From NCBI GenBank assembly GCA_035627675.1, contig DASPLH010000169.1:1-24840 (forward strand): a DNA stretch of 24,840 bases, read 5' to 3'. Positions 13,442-20,504 of this stretch are shown in pieces. The DNA is from DASPLH01 sp035627675. GTDB taxonomy: Bacteria > Acidobacteriota > Terriglobia > Terriglobales > Acidobacteriaceae. The notes below the pieces were generated by a model. It did not search any database, was not told the origin of the DNA, and worked only from the letters and a program-made list of their open reading frames with translations. The position numbers were made by a program, and so were the translations under genes. How positions within the stretch are numbered: position 1 is the stretch's first letter; every line of letters starts with the position of its first letter.

Positions 13442-13594
13442 TCAACGCGAACGCGGGCCATTGGTTGTGGACGACTGGAGTTCGCTCGCCTCGTTTCGAA
13501 TCTTGCGCGCTCGGCTCACCAGGTGCGCGATGTAACCGAGATGGATCAGCCAGGTTGCGACGTAGGCGGCGAAAAGGTACGACTCGTTGCTCAT
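13442..13594 (-). CDS. ccmD: CcmD-like small heme-export subunit
   Basis: A 50-aa gene starting at ATG 13594, whose ATGA overlaps the ccmC stop. The translation starts MSNESYLFAAYVATWLIHLG, and one membrane segment (~6-26) is followed by a basic helix HLVSRARKIRNEASELQ. This order, one N-out segment then an Arg/Lys-rich cytoplasmic tail, is the CcmD pattern. In known systems CcmD sits with CcmABC and is needed to release holo-CcmE. The identification rests on topology, size and position directly after ccmC, because CcmD sequences are poorly conserved. Confidence 0.8.
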   Translation of the reverse strand: MSNESYLFAAYVATWLIHLGYIAHLVSRARKIRNEASELQSSTTNGPRSR

Positions 13595-14307
13595 CGCGTG
13601 CTCCTTACGGGCATATGTCCGTGGAGATCGTCATCGACGGCGCGCTGGGCAAACTCGCTCTCGATGGCGCGTGACGCGAGTTCAATGCGATAACGCAGCC
13701 ACATCACGAGCCCGGCGAAGACGAGAAAAGCTACGAAGTTCCACATCAGGGCGTGCATCATGCTCGGATGAATCCCCGATCCTTCCCCGCCGCCGATGAC
13801 CGGCTGCGGATGCTGCGTCCGGAACCAGCGGATCGCCATGTAAACGAGCGGCACATCGAGGAAGCCGAAGATTGCCAGCACGGCGGCCATGACCTGCGTC
13901 TGGCCTCCGGTGGCGTACCGCCGCAGGATCAGATAGCTGACGTAGATGAGCCAGAGGACCAGTGTGCTGGTGAGGCGGGCGTCCCATGTCCACCAGATGC
14001 CCCACACGGGCTTCGCCCAGATCGGCCCGGTGACGAGCACGACCGTGCAGAACACGACGCCTACCTCGGCGGCCGACACGGCAATCGCGTCGGCGATGGG
14101 ATTGCGCCTGACAAGGTACCAAATGGACGCGACGAAGTTGACGAAGAAGAGCAGGAACGCCGTCCACGCGCTGGGCACGTGGTAATAGAAGATGCGTTGC
14201 ACGTCGCCCATGGTCTGCTCGGTGGGAGCGCCGACCAGCGCCGCATGCAGCCCGTAGCTGAGCAGCGCGGCGGCGACGATGCCGAAGATAACGATTCCAG
14301 GTTTCAT
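13591..14307 (-). CDS. ccmC: CcmC heme-handling protein
   Basis: A 238-aa six-segment membrane protein that presents heme to CcmE during cytochrome c maturation. The tryptophan-rich periplasmic motif is clear (WGIWWTWDARLTSTLVLW; WWTWD at ~105-109). The two candidate heme-axial His are H43 in YYHVPSAW and H180 in GSGIHPSM. Helices include IVIFGIVAAALLSYGLHAAL, VGVVFCTVVLVTGPIWAKPV and NFVAFLVFAGLVMWL. Length is normal. It starts 10 bases after the ccmB stop and its own stop overlaps ccmD as ATGA, so it is part of one operon. The WWTWD loop distinguishes the whole family, including CcmF, but the size here fits CcmC and not CcmF. Confidence 0.96.
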   Translation of the reverse strand: MKPGIVIFGIVAAALLSYGLHAALVGAPTEQTMGDVQRIFYYHVPSAWTAFLLFFVNFVASIWYLVRRNPIADAIAVSAAEVGVVFCTVVLVTGPIWAKPVWGIWWTWDARLTSTLVLWLIYVSYLILRRYATGGQTQVMAAVLAIFGFLDVPLVYMAIRWFRTQHPQPVIGGGEGSGIHPSMMHALMWNFVAFLVFAGLVMWLRYRIELASRAIESEFAQRAVDDDLHGHMPVRSTR

Positions 14308-14317
14308 CTGTAGCGGC

Positions 14318-15067
14318 TCACTCCGCGTTGAGGATCGTTGAGAACAACGTTAGACAGATGGTTGTGAAAACAATGTCGTAGATAAGCAGCAACTGGATGC
14401 CGAACGTCGGCGTCGACTCGCCCGTCAGGATCTGCGTCGTGGCCTCGACCATGGTCAACAGCGCCGGAATCGAAATCGGAAACAGGATCAGCGGCAGCAT
14501 GATTTCGCGGCTGCGCGTGCGAATCGACATGGCGCCGAAGAACGTGCCGTTCACGACCAGCGCCCAGGTCGAAAGCGCGGCGACAAGCAACAACTGCCAC
14601 ACCGGGCCGAGCGACCGCAGGTTATAAAACACGACGAACAGCGGCACCATCAGGACTTCCAGCGTGGCAACGAAGATGAAGTTGCCGACCGCCTTGGCGA
14701 TGAACAGCGAGGCGGGAGACGCCGGCGAGACGCGGTACGCGTCCAGCACCTGGTTGCGAAGCTCGCGGGCCCAGGTCTGGTTGAGCGCCACCACGGTCGA
14801 GAACAGCACGGCCATCCAGAAGAGGCCTCCGGCGATGCGGCGCGACTCCTCCGCCGTAGGATCGAAGCCGAAGGCGAAGATGACGACCACCAGCAGCGAG
14901 AAGAAGAGCATGCTGTTGATGGCATCCTTCGAGCGCCACTCGAGGCGAACGTCTTTCGCCAGTGTGGAGCGCGTTACGCGCGCGACAGACGGGGCGCTCA
15001 TGGAACCAACTCCCGGTTTGCCGCCGGCATTGTGGGCAGGCGGCGTTTTGTCCAGCACTGCGCTCAT
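14318..15067 (-). CDS. ccmB: CcmB heme ABC exporter permease
   Basis: 249 aa from ATG 15067, whose ATGA overlaps the ccmA stop; a later ATG 66 bases downstream is possible, and an upstream extension to 15160 would lie inside ccmA. It has the six-helix CcmB layout: SMLFFSLLVVVIFAFGFDPT, GGLFWMAVLFSTVVALNQTW, the conserved cytoplasmic ARELRNQVLDAYRVSPASP, then FIFVATLEVLMVPLFVVFYN, LLLVAALSTWALVVNGTFFG, and SREIMLPLILFPISIPALLT. With CcmA it forms the CcmAB exporter-like complex that uses ATP to release heme-loaded CcmE from CcmC. The 20-residue N-terminal tail (PPAHNAGGKPGVG) is longer than usual. Confidence 0.95.
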   Translation of the reverse strand: MSAVLDKTPPAHNAGGKPGVGSMSAPSVARVTRSTLAKDVRLEWRSKDAINSMLFFSLLVVVIFAFGFDPTAEESRRIAGGLFWMAVLFSTVVALNQTWARELRNQVLDAYRVSPASPASLFIAKAVGNFIFVATLEVLMVPLFVVFYNLRSLGPVWQLLLVAALSTWALVVNGTFFGAMSIRTRSREIMLPLILFPISIPALLTMVEATTQILTGESTPTFGIQLLLIYDIVFTTICLTLFSTILNAE

Positions 15068-15792
15068 CGGACCGGCTCCTGTGCCGCGTAGGGCGCCATG
15101 AGGTGAAGCGGAATTCCGCACTCCCGCGCCGCAAGCCTGCCGGAGGTGATGACGACGCACTCGTCGGCAACGGGCTCCATGACGGCGGCCTGGTGAGTCA
15201 CAACGAAGACGGTCTTGCCCTGGTCGCGCATCCCGCCCAGCAGCCGCGCCATCTCGCGCGCGCTGGTTACGTCCACATTGGAGAACGGCTCGTCGAGCAG
15301 CAACAACTCCGGGTCATGAAGGATGGCGCGAGCGAGCGAGATGCGCTGGCGCATTCCCTGTGAGTATTGGCCTACGCGTCGCGTGAGGCCGGGGTCGAGG
15401 GCGACGCGCTCGATGGCTGCCCGGCAGCGCGAATCGTCCTGGATGCCGTAAAGTCCGGCGAAGTAGCGCAGGTTCTCCATGGCATCGAGTTCGTCATAGA
15501 GCAGCGGCGCGTGTCCCATATAACCGGTGCGGGTGGCGGCATTGCGGATTTCGCTCTCGCCGAGGATGCGCACGGTCCCGCGCGTCGGCTGGAGGAGTCC
15601 GGCAACGATGCGCAGCAGGGTGGACTTCCCCGCCCCGTTCTCGCCCAGGATGACGTAGAGCTTGCCGGGAGCGAAGTCGGCGGTGATGCCGCGCAAAGCG
15701 GCAAAGCGCCCGAAGTGGCGAACAACGTCCGACAAAGCAACCGCCGGCACTGGACCGGCGGCTGACGGATTCGCGTTGGATTCGGTGGTCAA
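15064..15792 (-). CDS. ccmA: CcmA heme ABC exporter ATPase
   Basis: 242 aa. Walker A GENGAGKST (50-58), signature YSQGMRQR (143-150), Walker B LLLLDEPF (163-170) and the H-loop VVTHQ (H200) are all present. The start is uncertain: TTG 15792 lies one base after the ccmE stop without a ribosome site, and the first 14 residues (TESNANPSAAGPVP) look like a linker, so a GTG at 15750 could also serve. Translational coupling to ccmE is likely. The protein powers the CcmABC step of heme transfer on the cytoplasmic face. In this window no second copy of an ABC heme gene exists, and ccmB follows with an ATGA overlap. Confidence 0.94.
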   Translation of the reverse strand: MTTESNANPSAAGPVPAVALSDVVRHFGRFAALRGITADFAPGKLYVILGENGAGKSTLLRIVAGLLQPTRGTVRILGESEIRNAATRTGYMGHAPLLYDELDAMENLRYFAGLYGIQDDSRCRAAIERVALDPGLTRRVGQYSQGMRQRISLARAILHDPELLLLDEPFSNVDVTSAREMARLLGGMRDQGKTVFVVTHQAAVMEPVADECVVITSGRLAARECGIPLHLMAPYAAQEPVR

Positions 15793-15793
15793 G

Positions 15794-16258
15794 TTAGAGA
15801 GACGACTTTGCGGCCTCGGCTTGTTGAGCGGGAGCAGTGCCCGCGGGAGTCGTGCCGTCCTGCTGAGGAGCGTACTTGCTGGCGCACTTGGCCTGTAGCT
15901 TCTTGGCGCGGAACACGCCGTCGCGGCCGTACGTGCCTTCGGCGAGCGCCTGGGAATTGTCCTTGAACGTGTCTGGCGGCGCTTCAGTGCCGTGATAGAC
16001 GACCGGCAGCAGGCGGCCTTCCTCGTTCAACTGGAACTCCACCCGCGTACCCTGACGCTTGATCGAGCCCGGCTCGACGTTGCCGGCAACGCGCAGGCGC
16101 TTGGAGTGCGCGTCGTCGCCCATGGTGTTGAGTTCCTTGATGGTGACGTAATAACTCTTGCTCTCGTTGATGCCGGAGACAGCAAGGTACGACAATGCGA
16201 GCACGATGACGGTGATCGGGATACCAAACCGAAGATACTTGCGTGTGTGATCCGACAT
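15794..16258 (-). CDS. ccmE: CcmE heme chaperone with Cys-x3-Tyr motif
   Basis: 154 aa from ATG 16258; an upstream extension to 16309 is Arg/Pro-rich and lacks support. An N-terminal anchor (FGIPITVIVLALSYLAVSGI) leads to the OB-fold with VTIKELN, RLRVAGNVEPGSIKRQGTR, LLPVVYHGTEAPPDTFKD and QALAEGTYGRDGVFRAKKL. The heme-binding loop, normally LAKHDENY with a heme-linking His, here reads LQAKCASKYAP: C125 and Y129. The TGC codon is plain in the DNA. A natural CxxxY form of CcmE is known from Desulfovibrio and some archaea, so this is a functional variant and not a mutation. A Pro/Thr/Ala-rich tail follows. It is the first gene of the operon, divergent from thiC. Confidence 0.93.
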   Translation of the reverse strand: MSDHTRKYLRFGIPITVIVLALSYLAVSGINESKSYYVTIKELNTMGDDAHSKRLRVAGNVEPGSIKRQGTRVEFQLNEEGRLLPVVYHGTEAPPDTFKDNSQALAEGTYGRDGVFRAKKLQAKCASKYAPQQDGTTPAGTAPAQQAEAAKSSL

Positions 16259-16481
16259 ACGATTGAAAGGATGCGGACGCGACCACCCCGGACGCAAAAA
16301 CCGCACCACCCCCCATTTCTGATTCGAGGTTACTGCCCCAAAATGGTACCGGTCAAGCAGCGAAACCCCTGAACCCGCCCGGTGGCCGGAATAGCCCGTT
16401 CAGCGCGGGTTTGGCGCGCCTCCGGAGCCCCGCGCCCGGCGCGTATAATTGCAGGTTCGTCCTCGCAGTGAGGTCCAGATT
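16259..16481. promoter_or_regulatory. Divergent ccmE-thiC intergenic region
   Basis: It holds the promoters of both genes. The TATAAT at 16444-16449 faces thiC. The rest is GC-rich, with a loose CCCG/CGGG stem near 16396-16410. I searched for the TPP riboswitch core (CTGAGA and a GAACCTGATCTGG-like stretch) and found none. The ccm promoter is not evident. Confidence 0.5.
16444..16449 (+). promoter_or_regulatory. Perfect TATAAT -10 box for thiC
   Basis: TATAAT lies 32 bases before the thiC start, inside an otherwise GC-rich stretch. No good -35 stands 16-18 bases upstream. A start about 7 bases after it would give a leader of about 25 nt, too short for a riboswitch. Confidence 0.5.
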
Positions 16482-17948
16482 ATGAGCCCCAACAACGGTA
16501 TTTCGCCCAGCAACGGAAACGGCGTTCCTAAGCCGCGCGCCGAATGGATCACCAAGCGCCGCGAACATGCGGCCAGGACCGGCGACAACAATGTCACGCA
16601 AATGCACTTCGCTCGCCAGGGACTGGTCACGGAAGAGATGGCTTACGTCGCCCACATCGAGCGGATTTCGCCGGAACTGGTGCGTGACGAGGTGGCCGCC
16701 GGCAGGATGATTATCCCGGCCAACATCAACCATCCCGAGTTGGAGCCGATGTGCATCGGAGTGGCCTCGCGCTGCAAGATCAACGCCAACATCGGCAACT
16801 CGGCAGTAACGTCCAATATCGAGGAAGAACTCAAGAAGCTGCACACGTCGGTTCACTACGGCGCCGACACGGTCATGGATCTCTCCACGGGCGGCGAAAT
16901 CCACGAGATTCGCGATCAAATCCTTCGTCACTCGCCGGTTCCGATCGGAACCGTGCCGATCTACGAAGCGGTTGCGCGTGTTCGCCGCATCGAAGACCTG
17001 ACTCCGCAGATCATGCTGGAAGTGATCGAAGAACAGGCGGCGCAGGGCGTGGACTATATGACGATTCACGCTGGGCTGCTGATTCAGTACGTTCCGATGG
17101 TGGCCAAGCGCATCACGGGAATCGTCAGCCGCGGCGGTTCGATCATGGCGCAGTGGATGACGCACCACCACAAGCAGAACTTCCTCTACGAGCACTTCGA
17201 CGACATCACGAAGATCCTGGCGAAGTACGACGTCTCGTATTCGCTCGGCGACGGGCTGCGTCCGGGATGTATCGCCGACGCGAGCGACGAAGCACAGTTC
17301 GCGGAGTTGAAGACGCTGGGTGAACTGACCCGCAAGGCGTGGGAGCGGGACGTGCAGGTGATGATCGAGGGTCCGGGACACGTGCCGATCGACAAGATCA
17401 AGGAGCAGGTGGACCTCGAGGTGGAGTGGTGCGACGGCGCTCCGTTCTACACCTTGGGGCCGCTGGTGACGGATATCGCTCCGGGTTACGACCACATCAC
17501 CTCGGCGATCGGCGCGGCGATGATCGGCTGGTACGGCGCTTCGATGCTCTGCTATGTGACTCCAAAGGAGCACCTCGGACTGCCGAATGACAAGGACGTG
17601 AAGGACGGCATCATCGCGTACAAGATCGCCGCTCACGCCGCGGATGTTGCGCGGCATCGTCCGGGCGCGCAGGACCGCGACAACGCCATCAGCCACGCGC
17701 GGTACACGTTCGACTGGGAGAAGCAGTTCGAACTGTCGCTCGACCCGGAGACGGCGCGTTCGATGCACGACGAGACGCTTCCGGACAAGTTCTACAAGGA
17801 AGCGGCGTTCTGCTCGATGTGCGGCCCGAAGTTCTGCTCGATGAACTACTCCTCGAAGATCGACGAGTACAACAAGCAGGTTCACGGGCTGGAAAAGAAG
17901 GACTACTCGGGACTGGTGAAGCTGGTCAGTTCGGAGACGACGAAGTAG
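16482..17948 (+). CDS. thiC: Phosphomethylpyrimidine synthase ThiC
   Basis: 488 aa from ATG 16482, with GTGAGG 8 bases upstream. ThiC is the cytoplasmic radical-SAM enzyme that rearranges aminoimidazole ribotide to HMP-phosphate for the thiamine pyrimidine ring. Family segments run in order: TQMHFARQGLVTEEMAYVA, RMIIPANINHPELEPMCIG, NANIGNSAVTS, GADTVMDLSTGGEIHEIR, VPIGTVPIYEA, DYMTIHAGLL, SRGGSIMAQWM, YSLGDGLRPGC, IEGPGHVPIDKI, PFYTLGPLVTDIAPGYDHI and DEYNKQV. The C-terminal cluster motif CxxCx4C is intact (C444, C447, C452), binding the [4Fe-4S] cluster with SAM. It is the short form, without the N-terminal extension seen in E. coli. No other thi gene is in the window. Confidence 0.98.
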   Translation: MSPNNGISPSNGNGVPKPRAEWITKRREHAARTGDNNVTQMHFARQGLVTEEMAYVAHIERISPELVRDEVAAGRMIIPANINHPELEPMCIGVASRCKINANIGNSAVTSNIEEELKKLHTSVHYGADTVMDLSTGGEIHEIRDQILRHSPVPIGTVPIYEAVARVRRIEDLTPQIMLEVIEEQAAQGVDYMTIHAGLLIQYVPMVAKRITGIVSRGGSIMAQWMTHHHKQNFLYEHFDDITKILAKYDVSYSLGDGLRPGCIADASDEAQFAELKTLGELTRKAWERDVQVMIEGPGHVPIDKIKEQVDLEVEWCDGAPFYTLGPLVTDIAPGYDHITSAIGAAMIGWYGASMLCYVTPKEHLGLPNDKDVKDGIIAYKIAAHAADVARHRPGAQDRDNAISHARYTFDWEKQFELSLDPETARSMHDETLPDKFYKEAAFCSMCGPKFCSMNYSSKIDEYNKQVHGLEKKDYSGLVKLVSSETTK

Positions 17949-17967
17949 CCTCGGGCGCTTCGCATAA

Positions 17968-17999
17968 AAACGCCGCACCTTTGGGTGCGGCGTTTCTGT
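17968..17999 (+). terminator. thiC terminator
   Basis: A 12-bp stem AAACGCCGCACC / GGTGCGGCGTTT (17968-17979, 17984-17995) with a TTTG loop is followed by CTGTTTG. The flanking A and T runs let it work in both directions, serving thiC and the convergent kup. Confidence 0.85.
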
Positions 18000-18036
18000 T
18001 TGTGTGTTCGCACGCTCGGCTGCGGACATTCGTGAT

Positions 18037-18060
18037 CGCGGGCGGGACGCCCGCGCCACA
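18037..18060. repeat. Palindrome of a dispersed GGGACGCCCGCG-type element
   Basis: CGCGGGCG-GGA-CGCCCGCG has perfect 8-bp arms and is followed by CCACA. I recall such GGGACGCCCGCGCCAC elements scattered between genes in Acidobacteriota; this cannot be checked here. It lies between convergent thiC and kup. Confidence 0.5.
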
Positions 18061-18066
18061 CTGGGC

Positions 18067-19992
18067 TCACATCTCGACTTGCGTTCCGACCTCGACCACC
18101 CGGTTCGGAGGCAGGCGGAAGTACAACGTCGCCTGTTGCGCGTTGCGAGCCATGAGGGCGAAGAGCTTTTCACGCCAGATCGCCATTCCCGGCCGGTTGG
18201 TCGCGATCAGATGTTCGCGGCCGAGGAAGAAGGTTGTGTCGTCCATGTCGATCGGGATGCCGTGCTCTTCCGATTTCTGGAGCACGGACGTTATGTTCGG
18301 GTCCTCCATGAAACCGTAGTGGGCGGTGATTTCGTAGATACCGTCCGTGAGTTTCCGGCATTCCAGGCGCTCTTCATCCGAACAATGCGGGGTCTCCTCG
18401 GTCGCGACGTGCAGCAGGATCACGCGCTCGTGCAACACCTTGTTATGACGAAGGTTCTGTAGCAACGGAACGGGAACGTTCATGTTGCTGCCCGACATGT
18501 AGATGGCCGTACCGGGGACCAGGGCGACATCGTATTCAGGCAGCTCGCGCAGGAAGCGGTCGAACGGCATCGAGGCGTAGCGCAGTCGCTTTGCGAGGAT
18601 GCGACGCCCTTTCTTCCACGTGGACATGACGGTGAAGATGGCCGCGCCGATCAGCAGCGGGAACCATCCGCCATGCGGGATCTTGAGCACATTGGCGGCG
18701 AAGAACGCGGATTCGATCGCCAGGAACGCGCCGCAGATCAGCGTCGCCTTCAACAGGCTCCAGTGCCACCGCTGCCGGGCGACGACCCAGAAGAGCACTG
18801 TCGTAATCAACATCGTGAGCGTCACGGCGATTCCGTAGGCCGCCGCCAGGTTCGAAGACGAGTGGAAGCCCAACACGAGTCCGATGCAGGCGAACATCAA
18901 GGCCCAGTTCACGCCGGGGATGTAAATCTGCCCGATCTCGGTGGCCGAGGTGTGCTCGATGTCCACGCGGGGCACGTAGCCGAGTTGAACCGCCTGGCGC
19001 GTGAGCGAGAACGCACCGGAAATGAGCGCCTGGCTGGCGATCACAGCGGCTGAAGTTGCGAGCACGACCAGCGGATAGATCGCCCAACGCGGCGCCAGCC
19101 GGTAGAACGGGTTCTCCACTGCGCTGGGATCTGCGATGAGGAGCGCGCCCTGCCCGAAATAGTTGAGCAGCAGCGCGGGCAGCACGAGGTAGAACCACGC
19201 AAGCCGTATGGGACGCCGTCCGAAGTGTCCCATGTCGGCGTAGAGAGCTTCCGCGCCGGTGATGGCGAGGAACACGGAACCGAGCACGACGAATGCCCGC
19301 CATCCGTTATGCACCAGGAACAGGACTCCGTGCCGGGGATCGATGGCGGCCAACACCTGCGGCACGCGAACGATGGCCACCAGGCCGAGAGTCGCGATCG
19401 TTACCAGCCACACGATGATGATCGGCCCGAACATGCGGCCGATGCGCGCAGTTCCTCGATTCTGGATGGAGAACAGCAGAACGAGGACGACCACCGTGAT
19501 CGGCTCGATGTAGGGATCGAAGACCGGCGTAGCGATGCTGAGTCCCTCGATGGCTCCCAGGACGGTGATAGCCGGCGTGATCATGCCGTCGCCGTAGAGC
19601 AGGGCCGTGCCGAACAGCCCGAGTGAGATCAAGACCCACTGCGTGGAGTTGCGCGCGGCTCCCACGGGCGACACCAGCGAGGTCAGTGCCATGATGCCGC
19701 CCTCGCCCCGATTGTCCGCCCGCAGCACAAACAGCAGGTACTTGATCGAGACGATAATCAGCAGCGACCAGAAGATGAGCGAGAGCACTCCCATCACGTT
19801 GCCGGGTGTGACCGCAAGGTTGTGCGTGTGGTGGAACGACTCCTTCAGCGTGTAGAGAGGGCTGGTGCCGATATCGCCGTAGACAACACCCAGGGCTGCG
19901 ATGGAGAGCGATACAAGGTACTTGCCTCGCGGCCCGCCGTTGGACTTCGGTTCGTGGCCGGAGCCGGGAGAAGAATGCTGATGATCTGCCAT
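18067..19992 (-). CDS. kup: Kup-family low-affinity potassium transporter
   Basis: 641 aa. The hallmark first helix is present (LSIAALGVVYGDIGTSPLY at ~28-46), followed by TLKESFHHTHNLAVTPGNVM and the KYLLFVLRADNRGEGGIMAL loop. About twelve membrane segments extend to ~residue 450, including ALLYGDGMITPAITVLGAIE, whose acidic/Gly-rich stretch is typical of the K+ path. The C-terminal ~180 residues form a soluble domain (VPGTAIYMSGSNMNVPVPLL, THCSDEERLECRKLTDG-like, FFLGREHLIATNRPG). Kup proteins take up K+ with H+. Length fits the family. ATG 19992 lacks a good ribosome site. The upstream terminator leaves a leader of ~100 bases in which I see no c-di-AMP riboswitch. Confidence 0.96.
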   Translation of the reverse strand: MADHQHSSPGSGHEPKSNGGPRGKYLVSLSIAALGVVYGDIGTSPLYTLKESFHHTHNLAVTPGNVMGVLSLIFWSLLIIVSIKYLLFVLRADNRGEGGIMALTSLVSPVGAARNSTQWVLISLGLFGTALLYGDGMITPAITVLGAIEGLSIATPVFDPYIEPITVVVLVLLFSIQNRGTARIGRMFGPIIIVWLVTIATLGLVAIVRVPQVLAAIDPRHGVLFLVHNGWRAFVVLGSVFLAITGAEALYADMGHFGRRPIRLAWFYLVLPALLLNYFGQGALLIADPSAVENPFYRLAPRWAIYPLVVLATSAAVIASQALISGAFSLTRQAVQLGYVPRVDIEHTSATEIGQIYIPGVNWALMFACIGLVLGFHSSSNLAAAYGIAVTLTMLITTVLFWVVARQRWHWSLLKATLICGAFLAIESAFFAANVLKIPHGGWFPLLIGAAIFTVMSTWKKGRRILAKRLRYASMPFDRFLRELPEYDVALVPGTAIYMSGSNMNVPVPLLQNLRHNKVLHERVILLHVATEETPHCSDEERLECRKLTDGIYEITAHYGFMEDPNITSVLQKSEEHGIPIDMDDTTFFLGREHLIATNRPGMAIWREKLFALMARNAQQATLYFRLPPNRVVEVGTQVEM

Positions 19993-20094
19993 TCGATAAA
20001 CAATGTTTCGATTTCGCTCCCGCCCCTGATGTTGCCAGTGCCAAAGAGAGCAAACCTTGATACTGAGGCCCCGGGCCGCCCAGAGTCAACTTCC

Positions 20095-20125
20095 ATAAAA
20101 AAGAGCCGTGCACGGGGCACGGCTC
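20095..20125 (-). terminator. Strong terminator after the 67-aa gene
   Basis: A 9-bp stem GAGCCGTGC / GCACGGCTC (20103-20111, 20117-20125) is followed on the minus strand by TTTTTT. It lies 68 bases past the stop of the 67-aa gene and about 100 bases before the kup start, so it separates the two transcripts. If transcription reads into kup from upstream it could act as an attenuator. Confidence 0.85.
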
Positions 20126-20192
20126 GGCCAAGTTCTAAGGAGAAGAAAAACGCTATCACTCAGCGGCGCAGAACTCGGAAGCCAGGGCGCTG

Positions 20193-20396
20193 TCAGTTGA
20201 CGTCGACGAAGTCGTTCCCGTCGGCGAACTGAATACCGGCGATCTCTCTCGCACGGTAGTGCACTTCCAGATAAGCCTGCATCAGTTGGATGTACAAGAA
20301 CTCTCGCTGTTGCGGGTTATCGCAGTCGGTGCGGGCGCGATCCAGGGCCAGGTAGCGGTCGTGCGCCTCGACAAACCGGTTCAGGACGCTGAGCAT
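20193..20396 (-). CDS. 67-aa orphan helical protein
   Basis: It starts at ATG 20396 with a weak GAGA upstream. The sequence is helical and charged (MLSVLNRFVEAHDRYLALDR, QQREFLYIQLMQAYLEVHYR), then ends in a short acidic tail (FADGNDFVDVN). No family is recognised. A strong terminator follows and its composition is protein-like, so I accept it as a gene. It is on the same strand as the M28 peptidase gene, 106 bases downstream of that gene's stop, and might be read through from it. Confidence 0.65.
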   Translation of the reverse strand: MLSVLNRFVEAHDRYLALDRARTDCDNPQQREFLYIQLMQAYLEVHYRAREIAGIQFADGNDFVDVN

Positions 20397-20469
20397 GTCT
20401 GGATTCTCATCGCGAGTAGATGATGTGCAAATAGGCTCTATGCCTTAGGTGTGCGCTCAGGGATGTGCC

Positions 20470-20504
20470 GACGCCGCCGTGAGGGTACTAAGTACAGCGG
20501 CGTC
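20470..20504 (-). terminator. Possible hairpin at the peptidase stop
   Basis: GACGCCGC (20470-20477) and GCGGCGTC (20497-20504) pair, with an inner GTAC/GTAC. The stem overlaps the M28 peptidase stop and has no T-run. It may be a stability or pause element and not a true terminator. Confidence 0.35.

Noticed and set aside
16259..16481. TPP riboswitch upstream of thiC
   Set aside because: A short stretch (ACCCCTGAACCCG) recalls part of the aptamer, but the other conserved segments are missing.
16353..18173. 606-aa minus-strand open frame over thiC
   Set aside because: It lies antisense to thiC, is extremely Arg/His/Val-rich, and arises from the codon pattern of thiC. No domain or ribosome site.
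19993..20094. c-di-AMP riboswitch in front of kup
   Set aside because: Only about 100 bases are available after the terminator and no conserved aptamer segments are seen.
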